Shown: positions 6,652 through 13,062 of the stretch, in pieces
How the letters are laid out: every line of letters starts with the position of its first letter
How positions within the stretch are numbered: the stretch's first letter is position 1
NCBI GenBank assembly: GCA_900554845.1
Contig: USIY01000026.1
Span: forward strand, 1-16,809
Direction: 5' to 3'
DNA length: 16,809 nucleotides
Source of the DNA: an uncultured Bacteroidales bacterium
GTDB lineage: Bacteria; Bacteroidota; Bacteroidia; Bacteroidales; Muribaculaceae
The notes under the pieces: model-generated
Told to the model about the DNA's origin: nothing
The model's database searches: none
Seen by the model: the letters and a program-made list of their open reading frames with translations, nothing else
Position numbers and translations under genes: made by a program

Positions 6652-6919
6652 GGGGATATTGTCAGTTACATATTAGAAACGGCGCTTCATAGGATATATT
6701 GGATGCTGTGCTTTACTATGATTGATGTGTCAATTAGAACAATTGTTGGTCAAATTGGAACTTTTGACATACGGGCATTTACAATTGGTATGAAATTTGC
6801 GTTAAAACTAAACGGACTGTGAAACTGTTTTTTGATTTTTTGTAAAAAATAAAAGATCATAAGCCAATGATGCTTAACTGATGTTAGCATTATAAAACTA
6901 TATCTAAGACCGAACTTAT
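6652..6919 (+). promoter_or_regulatory. Divergent upstream region between the MATE gene and the tolC operon
   Basis: This 268-nt gap holds no gene. It is AT-rich and has several repeats: near-direct repeats TCAATTAGAAC (6730-6740) and TCAAATTGGAAC (6750-6761), 20 bp apart; the palindrome AACAATTGTT (6738-6747) between them; and an A/T tract palindrome ATTTTTT/AAAAAAT (6835-6850). No exact TAnnTTTG promoter is seen on either strand; the nearest is GAAATTTG at 6792-6799 on the plus strand. The region must drive both MATE and the exporter operon, so it is a likely site of regulated expression, but no regulator gene is in the window. Confidence 0.45.
6870..6890 (+). promoter_or_regulatory. Operator-like inverted repeat 29 nt before tolC
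   Basis: ATGC-T-TAAC (6870-6878) and GTTAGCAT (6883-6890) form 8-bp arms with one bulged T around the 4-nt centre TGAT. The size and position, immediately upstream of the first gene of an export operon, resemble a dimeric regulator site; it could equally be a leader hairpin. The assignment is by geometry only. Confidence 0.35.
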
Positions 6920-8362
6920 ATGACCCATATCATCCGCACCACTGCAGCGACCGCCCTGATAGCGCTGACGACGGCAGGCATAGCCGGCGCCGACGTAGTG
7001 TCGTTGGATTCATGCCGCAGTCTGGCGTTGCGCAACAACAAAACCATAGCGATCGCCGACGAGACAGTCACGGGAACGAAACTGGACCGCAAGGCCGCCA
7101 AGGCGGCATATTTGCCGGGCATAGATTTCAGCGCCGCGTACATGTATAACCAAAGGACTATCAATTTGCTGTCGGAAGACGCCAAATTGCCGACCATGTC
7201 GTTCAACCCGGGGACGGGAAAATTCGACTGGAATATCCTGACGGATCCCACGGGCAAGCCGATACTGAATCCCGACGGAGGGGGCTATATACCCACAGAG
7301 GTGGCGGTGATACCCAAGGACGCGATGAGTTTCGACACCCACAATATATTCGCCGGCGCCGTAACATTGACTCAGCCGGTGTTCATGGGCGGTACCATCA
7401 AAGCTCTGAACGACATAGCCAAGTATGCCGAATCCGCCGCTGTCGCCGGCCGCAACGCGTTGGTGCAGGAGATCACGTACAACACCGACGAGGCTTATTG
7501 GCTTGTGGTGTCGCTTAAGGCAAAGAAACGTCTCGCCGAGAGTTTTGTGGAACTGGTGGATACCCTTAAAAGCAATGTCGATGCTTTGAACGAGGTCGGG
7601 ATGGCCACGAAGAGCGATGTGTTGACCGTGGATGTCAAACTTAACGAGGCCCGCATCATGCTCACCAAGGTAGACAACGGATTGGCGTTGGCGCGCATGA
7701 ACCTCGCGCAGGTCTGCGGACTTCCCGCGGACACTCAGATGACGCTTGCCGACGAGGATATGGACGACATAGGCACCAATGCCCCGGCCTATACTTATGA
7801 GATGGAAGACGTTTACGCCCACCGTCAGGATCTGGAGGCGCTGAGGCAGGGTGTGAATGTGCTGAAAGGCCGCGAAAAACTGGTAATGGGATCTATGCTC
7901 CCGAAAATAGGTGTGTTCGGCGCCTACAGTTTCATGACGCCGAATCTTAACGACGGCTTCTCTAAGAAAGTGGGAGGTGGTTTCTCGGTCGGTGCCGCGT
8001 TGACCATCCCTATCTGGCATTGGGGAGGAAACTACCACCATTACAAGGCTGCTCAGAGCGCCACTCGCGCACAGCAGCTGTTGCTGGAGGATATGGAGCA
8101 GAAAGTGGAGCTGCAGGTGTCGCAGGCCAAGTTCAAGTTCCAGGAAGCATTCAAGACCTACGACATGACAAAGAGCAATCTGCGCAGCGCGGAAATGAAT
8201 CTCGACAATGCCAGAATAGCTTTCAAGGAAGGGGTCATGACCACGAACGATGTAATTCTGGCGCAGACAGGATGGCTTCAGGCAAATTCCGAGAACATCG
8301 ACGCGATGATAGGTATACGTCTCTGTGAAGTCTATCTGTCCAAAGTGCTGGGCACTCTTTAA
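6920..8362 (+). CDS. TolC-family outer membrane efflux channel
   Basis: A 480-residue outer membrane factor. Residues 1-24 form a signal peptide (Thr/Ala-rich, MTHIIRTTAATALIALTTAG then IAGAD). The mature part starts with VVSLDSCRSLALRNNKTIAIA, the usual first OEP helix. The AYMYNQRT, GAVTLTQPVFMGGTIKALND and VGMATKSDVLTVDVKLNEA blocks make up the first OEP repeat. GAALTIPIWHWGGNYHHYKAAQ and FKEGVMTTNDVILAQTGWLQA form the second, structurally equivalent repeat. TolC trimers form the outer membrane barrel and periplasmic alpha-helical tunnel. It heads a same-strand cluster with an HlyD-type adaptor 30 nt downstream and two ABC-2 permeases, so it should be the exit duct of that system. Length is normal for the family. 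Confidence 0.93.
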   Translation: MTHIIRTTAATALIALTTAGIAGADVVSLDSCRSLALRNNKTIAIADETVTGTKLDRKAAKAAYLPGIDFSAAYMYNQRTINLLSEDAKLPTMSFNPGTGKFDWNILTDPTGKPILNPDGGGYIPTEVAVIPKDAMSFDTHNIFAGAVTLTQPVFMGGTIKALNDIAKYAESAAVAGRNALVQEITYNTDEAYWLVVSLKAKKRLAESFVELVDTLKSNVDALNEVGMATKSDVLTVDVKLNEARIMLTKVDNGLALARMNLAQVCGLPADTQMTLADEDMDDIGTNAPAYTYEMEDVYAHRQDLEALRQGVNVLKGREKLVMGSMLPKIGVFGAYSFMTPNLNDGFSKKVGGGFSVGAALTIPIWHWGGNYHHYKAAQSATRAQQLLLEDMEQKVELQVSQAKFKFQEAFKTYDMTKSNLRSAEMNLDNARIAFKEGVMTTNDVILAQTGWLQANSENIDAMIGIRLCEVYLSKVLGTL

Positions 8363-8392
8363 TAAAATCACGAAATTTAAGATAACAGATAT

Positions 8393-9517
8393 ATGGCAAC
8401 TGACGACAACAAGAAGGAGATGGCCGCGCAGGATTCGGGTCAGGACCCTAAATATGTGCAGCACGTGGTACGCGTGGTGCCTTTGGGAGAGGATGATCCC
8501 ACGGCGGTGTCGCGCAAAGACAAATTTCTGATTTCCACCATTCTGGTGATTCTGGCAATATTGGCGGCGCTCGCTATACTCGGTTTTCTGATCATCAAGC
8601 CGCAGCCCGATGTGGTACAGGGACAGGCCGAGGCAAAGGAAATCCGTGTTTCGGGCAAGATGCCTGGCCGTGTGGCCGAAATATATGTAGAGGAGGGCCA
8701 GCACGTCAGGAAGGGCGACACGTTGGTGCATATCGTCTCCAGTATAGTCGACGCGCAGTACGAGGAGGCGCAGGCTATGGAAAATGTGGCGCAGGCGGGT
8801 CAGCGAAAGATAGACGCCGGCACGCGCAAACAGGTGATACAGGCCGCGGAGGACATCTGGAAACAGGCGCAGGCCGCCGCGAATATCGCCGAGACCACCT
8901 ACAGGCGACTTGAAACCTTGTATGCCAAGGGTGTGATCTCACAGCAGCGGCGCGACGAAGCCAAGGCTGCCTACGAGGCCGCCAAGGCCGGGGCCGACGC
9001 TGCGCGCAGCAGTTATGATCTGGCCAGATCCGGAGCTCAGTCCGAAGACAAGGAGACTGCCAACGCGATGGTGGAAGTGGCTAAGATGGGTAAGAAAAAG
9101 GTGAATGCCATTCTCGAGGACCAGTATCTTACCGCTCCTTTCGACGGCGAGATCATTTCTATCTATCCAGCCGTTTCGGAGCTGATCGCCACCGGGGCGC
9201 CCATAGCGACACTGCAGCTTGACGACCGTTGGGCGGTGTTCAATGTGCGTGAGACCATGTTGAAGGACATTAAGGTTGGCACCGTGCTCAAAGTGTACAT
9301 CCCCGCTCTCGACATGGACACCGACATGACGGTGTACTATGTAAAGGATCTGGGCACATACGCCAATTGGCAGGCTACAAAGGCCACCGGCGATTACGAC
9401 GCCCGTACCTTCCAGATTAAGGCGCGTCCCGAAAAAAAGATTGAGAATTTCCGCCCTGGAATGTCGGTGGTTTACAAAGGCATAGCCGGTAAGTCCAAAG
9501 ACAACAAGGATAAATAA
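8393..9517 (+). CDS. HlyD/EmrA-type membrane fusion (periplasmic adaptor) protein
   Basis: A 374-residue adaptor. A 45-residue cytoplasmic tail precedes one membrane helix (about 46-68, ISTILVILAILAALAILGFL), so it is anchored type II with a long cytoplasmic N-terminus. The first half-lipoyl segment is at 78-113 (VSGKMPGRVAEIYVEEGQHVRKGDTL). A long Ala/Glu/Gln-rich coiled-coil hairpin runs from about 121 to 240, with LETLYAKGVISQQRRDEAKAAY-type turn sequence near 173-194. The second half-lipoyl/barrel segment begins LEDQYLTAPFDGEIISIYPA (241-260). In tripartite pumps this protein bridges the inner-membrane permease to TolC. It sits between tolC and two ABC-2 permeases with gaps of 30 and 28 nt, so all four should be one mRNA. 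Confidence 0.93.
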   Translation: MATDDNKKEMAAQDSGQDPKYVQHVVRVVPLGEDDPTAVSRKDKFLISTILVILAILAALAILGFLIIKPQPDVVQGQAEAKEIRVSGKMPGRVAEIYVEEGQHVRKGDTLVHIVSSIVDAQYEEAQAMENVAQAGQRKIDAGTRKQVIQAAEDIWKQAQAAANIAETTYRRLETLYAKGVISQQRRDEAKAAYEAAKAGADAARSSYDLARSGAQSEDKETANAMVEVAKMGKKKVNAILEDQYLTAPFDGEIISIYPAVSELIATGAPIATLQLDDRWAVFNVRETMLKDIKVGTVLKVYIPALDMDTDMTVYYVKDLGTYANWQATKATGDYDARTFQIKARPEKKIENFRPGMSVVYKGIAGKSKDNKDK

Positions 9518-9545
9518 CGTCGCTTGACAAGTAGTAGATTGATAA

Positions 9546-10742
9546 ATGAAAGAGAGTAACGAAGTCGAATACCGGGCGATTCCCGATACGGTATGGGGAA
9601 TAATGACCCGGTCGATCATACAGATCGTAAGGCGTCCCTTGATGTGGGTGGCCATCTTCGGTCTGCCTCTCTTTATGTTCCTGTTTGTCGGGTCAATACT
9701 CGACAAGGGTCTTCCCACACGGATACCGGCGGCCATAGTGGATAAGGACGGCACGAGTTTGTCGCGGGGCATCACTCAGACTTTGAGCGGAATGCAGATG
9801 GTGAATCTGGTTGAGTCTCAGAACTCCTACTCCGCCGCGCGGCAGTCTCTGCAGGAAGGTAAAATCTACGGATTCTTCATGATTCCGGAGAATTTTCAGT
9901 CCGATCTGCTGGCTGGACGCAAACCGGTGATCACGTTCTACACTAATATGACCTACTATGTTCCCGGCACGCTTCTGTTCAAGACATTCAAGGCCACGGC
10001 CATCTATGCGAAGGCCGGAATAGCCATGGAGGTGGTGCAGGACATCGGCGCGAATCCGTCCGAGCTCGCCCCGTTGATGCAGCCGGTCAATATCCAGAGC
10101 AGGGGAATCGGCAATCCTTCGCTGAACTACGGCATTTATCTGGGAAATTCATTCATGCCGGCCATCCTGCAGCTGATGATTCTTCTCAGCACGGCTTTTG
10201 CTTTGGGCCAGGAAGTGAAATACCGTACGTCAACACGTCTCATGCGTATGGCGGACGGTTCCATTGTAAAGGCTTTATTCGGCAAACTGTTTCCTCAGAC
10301 GGTCATCTGGTGGGTAATTGCCTTCTTTATGTTGGCATGGCTGTACCGTTTCAATCATTATCCTATGAATGGACAATGGTGGGTGATGGTATTGAGCGAA
10401 ATGCTTTATGTAGTGGCATCGCAGAGTTTCGCGGTGGCCGTTTTCGGACTGTTGCCCAACCTGAGGCTTTCCCTGTCGGTATGTGCCCTTACCGGTATTC
10501 TGACATTCTCGATAGCGGCCTATTCATTCCCCGTGCAGAGTATGTACGGAGGAATGGCGATATTCAGTTATCTGATGCCGGCCCGCTATAATTTCTTGAT
10601 TTACGCCAATACCGCGCTCAACGGACTGCCGTTCCATTATTCGCTCGTATGGTTCGCATGCTATCTTGCATATCCCATACTTGCATTGTTGGTGTCGCCG
10701 CGAATCAAGAGCAGTTTCCTTAAACCTGTTTATGCACCTTAG
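9546..10742 (+). CDS. ABC-2 type export permease, first paralogue
   Basis: A 398-residue permease of the ABC-2 (YhhJ/YbhS/YbhR-like) group. Helix 1 is about 31-52 (PLMWVAIFGLPLFMFLFVGS). A large periplasmic loop of about 125 residues follows, containing IVDKDGTSLSR (64-74), GKIYGFFMIPENF and a predicted TFYTNMTYY strand. A cluster of five helices starts near residue 200 (NSFMPAILQLMILLSTAFAL), and a short basic tail (PRIKSSFLKPVYAP) ends the protein. Such permeases normally dimerise and are driven by a separate ATP-binding subunit; none is encoded in this operon. It lies 28 nt after the adaptor gene and 4 nt before the second permease, so the two are likely translated together and could form a heterodimer. 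The substrate is unknown. Confidence 0.9.
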   Translation: MKESNEVEYRAIPDTVWGIMTRSIIQIVRRPLMWVAIFGLPLFMFLFVGSILDKGLPTRIPAAIVDKDGTSLSRGITQTLSGMQMVNLVESQNSYSAARQSLQEGKIYGFFMIPENFQSDLLAGRKPVITFYTNMTYYVPGTLLFKTFKATAIYAKAGIAMEVVQDIGANPSELAPLMQPVNIQSRGIGNPSLNYGIYLGNSFMPAILQLMILLSTAFALGQEVKYRTSTRLMRMADGSIVKALFGKLFPQTVIWWVIAFFMLAWLYRFNHYPMNGQWWVMVLSEMLYVVASQSFAVAVFGLLPNLRLSLSVCALTGILTFSIAAYSFPVQSMYGGMAIFSYLMPARYNFLIYANTALNGLPFHYSLVWFACYLAYPILALLVSPRIKSSFLKPVYAP

Positions 10743-10746
10743 TCCC

Positions 10747-12048
10747 ATGCAGAATAATAATAAAACTAAGATCCGTCATTGGGACGGTTTCAGAGCGTGG
10801 GTAAGACGGTTGTTCCATGTCTATACGCAGGAGTTCGTCCTGACGGTCCACGACAAAGGACTGCTGTTGTTCTTTATGTTCCTGCCGTTTGTTTACCCGG
10901 TGCTTTATTCTCTGATATACAATCCGGAGGTGGTGCGGGAGGTTCCGTTGATAGTCGTGGACCATGACCGGACTCCCTTGAGCCGTAAGACAGTGCGTAT
11001 GCTGGATGCCTGCGAGCAGGCATGGGTGCGCGGATATGCCCCCAATCTGACGGAGGCCCGTGAGGCTATGGACCGGGGAGAATGTTACGCCATACTGGAA
11101 ATTCCGGAAGGCTTTGAGCGTAAAATAGGACGGCAGGAAACCGGCAATGCCGTGATGTACTGTGAGATGAGCCTGCTGTTGCGTTACAAAGCGCTGCTTG
11201 TGGCCACCACGAACGTTATGGAGGAGATGGGTTCCGAACTGATGACGGAGACAGTGAACCGTGTGGGGCCGTTGGCAGCCACCATCACCGACGGCAACCT
11301 CATGCCCATAAATAACGCCAGTCTGGGGAATATAAAGAGCGGATTTGATTCTTTTATTCTGCCGATCGTGATCATGCTGATCCTGCAGCAGTGTATCGTT
11401 TTGGTAGTAGGCATGGCCGGAGGCGCAAAACATGAGAATCCGAGGCTTGTGCATTATAATCCCGACAATATCACAAAGTCCACATTGGGCACCATGATCG
11501 GTCAGTCGTTGTGCTACATCACCATTCTGTTTCTACCGACAATATTCATGGTTCATTTCGTGCCGATGATATTCAGATTCCCGATGGCGGGAAATCTGCT
11601 TCAGATTCTTGCTTTTCTGCTTCCCATGGCTCTGGCTTCCATCGGAATGGGATTCGTTTTCCAGGCGGTCGTTACGGAGCGTGAGTCGGTGTTTGTCAGC
11701 TGGGTTGTCACTTCGTTGTTCTTCCTGTTGATATCGGGAGCCATATGGCCGCGTTATGATATGCCGGCGTTCTGGCGCTGGCTCGGATCGATCTTCCCCG
11801 GCACATGGGGGGTGGAAGGATACATCAAGATGAACGGCAACGGCGCCCGTCTCTGGCAGGTAAGCGGCGAATATCTCTCGCTGTGGCTTGTGGCGGTCGG
11901 ATGGTGGATAGCCGGATGGTGTTGCCAGAAGTGGATTGTCCATCCCGAAATCATGAGGATGCAGAACATCCGTGACAGTGTGGCACGTAGTTTTGCAACG
12001 GCCCATAACGAAGCGCTTTACGATGAACAAAATGAAGTTCAAGGATAA
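10747..12048 (+). CDS. ABC-2 type export permease, second paralogue
   Basis: A permease with the same plan as its upstream neighbour: helix 1 about 39-58 (GLLLFFMFLPFVYPVLYSLI), a long periplasmic loop with IVVDHDRTPLSR (69-80) and ECYAILEIPEGFE, then five C-terminal helices beginning near FILPIVIMLILQQCIVLVVG. I chose ATG at 10747 (433 residues), which gives a basic N-terminus MQNNNKTKIRHWDG and a 4-nt gap after permease 1. ATG at 10732 (438 residues, overlap of 11 nt) is also possible; the more upstream ATG at 10666 lies deep in permease 1 and is unlikely. The shared VDxDxTxLSR and IPE(G/N)F signatures show the pair arose by duplication. The 3' end overlaps the acyltransferase gene. Confidence 0.9.
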   Translation: MQNNNKTKIRHWDGFRAWVRRLFHVYTQEFVLTVHDKGLLLFFMFLPFVYPVLYSLIYNPEVVREVPLIVVDHDRTPLSRKTVRMLDACEQAWVRGYAPNLTEAREAMDRGECYAILEIPEGFERKIGRQETGNAVMYCEMSLLLRYKALLVATTNVMEEMGSELMTETVNRVGPLAATITDGNLMPINNASLGNIKSGFDSFILPIVIMLILQQCIVLVVGMAGGAKHENPRLVHYNPDNITKSTLGTMIGQSLCYITILFLPTIFMVHFVPMIFRFPMAGNLLQILAFLLPMALASIGMGFVFQAVVTERESVFVSWVVTSLFFLLISGAIWPRYDMPAFWRWLGSIFPGTWGVEGYIKMNGNGARLWQVSGEYLSLWLVAVGWWIAGWCCQKWIVHPEIMRMQNIRDSVARSFATAHNEALYDEQNEVQG

Positions 12049-12967
12049 GTTGAATTATTGGTTCCTGTGCGCAGTGACGTATCCGCTGTCGGTATTGCCG
12101 CTGCGCATACTGTATGTTTTTGCGGATATCATAGCGTTTCTGGCGTACGACATCGTCAGATACCGGGTGCGTGTTGTAAGAGGCAACATCGAGGAATCGT
12201 TTCCGGAAATGTCGCGTCAGGAGCAACGCGACATAGAACGCGGATTCTACCGTTGGCTTGCCGATTACTTCATGGAGACGCTGAAGCTGCTGACAATGAC
12301 AAAGAAGCGAATGCAGAAGTGTCTGGAAGTAGTGAATCCTGAAGTGGTGAGCGATGCGTTGAATTCCGGACGCAACGTGACTCTTTTCTTAGGGCATTAT
12401 TGCAACTGGGAGTGGGTTTCTTCCCTTCCGCTATGTTTTCCTGCCGGCGCGGTATGTGCGCAGGTGTACCATCCTCTGCACAATCGTGGCATGGACAGGC
12501 TGTTCATGAAGCTTCGCACCCGTTTTGGAGCCAACAATGAATCCATGAAGGACATCCTCCGTTTCCTGATAGGATGCAAACGTGCGGGGAAACCCACGGT
12601 TACCGGTTTTATCGCCGACCAGCGGCCAAAGTGGGAGGCGCATCTTTTCGTGGATTTCCTCAATCATGACACCCCGGTGTTCACCGGTCCGGAGCGAATA
12701 TCAAAATTCCTGGACGCCGAGGTGTATTTTTGCCACATGTCGCGGCCAAGACGCGGTGTCTACAGACTGGAGTTCATTCCTGTGACGCTGAATCCCAAGA
12801 AAGATATCGATTTTGACATCACCCGCAGATGTTTTGAAATGCTTCAGAACAATATCGAGGAAAATCCCCGGTATTACCTTTGGAGCCACAAGCGGTGGAA
12901 ATTCACCCGCGACATGTACCGCGAGCACTGGGGCGACCGCTTTGACGAGATGTTCTCGCACTTGTAG
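12023..12967 (+). CDS. LpxL/HtrB-type lysophospholipid/lipid A acyltransferase
   Basis: A 314-residue membrane-associated acyltransferase of the HtrB/LpxL superfamily, which adds secondary acyl chains to lipid A precursors or acylates related lipids at the inner membrane. The catalytic HX4E motif is H125-YCNW-E130 within TLFLGHYCNWEW. Other family blocks are RGNIEESFPEMS (53-64), FIADQRPKWEAHLFVDFLN and the C-terminal NPRYYLWSHKRWK. An N-terminal hydrophobic stretch (about 12-42) is the anchor. ATG at 12023 (MNKMKFKDKL) is preferred; ATG at 12032 is nearly as good. Either start lies inside the preceding permease gene (overlap of 26 or 17 nt), which suggests translational coupling. An MsbA-like exporter follows 95 nt downstream, a sensible partner for a lipid A enzyme. 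The exact acceptor is not decided by the sequence. Confidence 0.9.
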   Translation: MNKMKFKDKLNYWFLCAVTYPLSVLPLRILYVFADIIAFLAYDIVRYRVRVVRGNIEESFPEMSRQEQRDIERGFYRWLADYFMETLKLLTMTKKRMQKCLEVVNPEVVSDALNSGRNVTLFLGHYCNWEWVSSLPLCFPAGAVCAQVYHPLHNRGMDRLFMKLRTRFGANNESMKDILRFLIGCKRAGKPTVTGFIADQRPKWEAHLFVDFLNHDTPVFTGPERISKFLDAEVYFCHMSRPRRGVYRLEFIPVTLNPKKDIDFDITRRCFEMLQNNIEENPRYYLWSHKRWKFTRDMYREHWGDRFDEMFSHL

Positions 12968-12977
12968 CGATTAAAGG

Positions 12978-13057
12978 GTTTTCGGGAAGATTATTTGAGT
13001 TGTATCTGCAAAAGTATTAACTTTGCGGTGGGAAACGTCCATTACTTTCCCGAAAAC
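12978..13057 (+). repeat. 11-bp inverted repeat bracketing the msbA-like promoter
   Basis: GTTTTCGGGAA (12978-12988), 11 nt after the acyltransferase stop, is perfectly repeated in inverse as TTCCCGAAAAC (13047-13057), 5 nt before the next ATG. The 58 nt between the arms contain the complete predicted promoter. Within the leader a second arm, GGGAAA (13030-13035), can also pair with TTTCCC (13046-13051) across 10 nt. Confidence 0.75.
12994..13025 (+). promoter_or_regulatory. Predicted promoter of the msbA-like gene
   Basis: TTTG (12994-12997), 20 nt, then TAACTTTG (13018-13025) is an exact match to the Bacteroidetes promoter consensus. Transcription should start near 13032, giving a leader of about 30 nt. 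The gene can thus be expressed independently of the exporter operon upstream, although no terminator separates them. Confidence 0.8.
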
Positions 13058-13062
13058 AATCA

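Noticed and set aside
6764..6794. TTGACA and TATGAA as a sigma70-like promoter for tolC
   Set aside because: The spacing is 19 nt, and Bacteroidetes housekeeping promoters use TTTG and TAnnTTTG. It also leaves a leader of over 110 nt, so the evidence is too thin.
7010..8731. 573-codon open frame on the minus strand opposite tolC and the start of the adaptor gene
   Set aside because: It spans the boundary of two clear plus-strand genes with intact family motifs. Its translation is rich in His, Arg and Gln with no recognisable domain, as expected of the antisense shadow of a GC-rich third-position gene.
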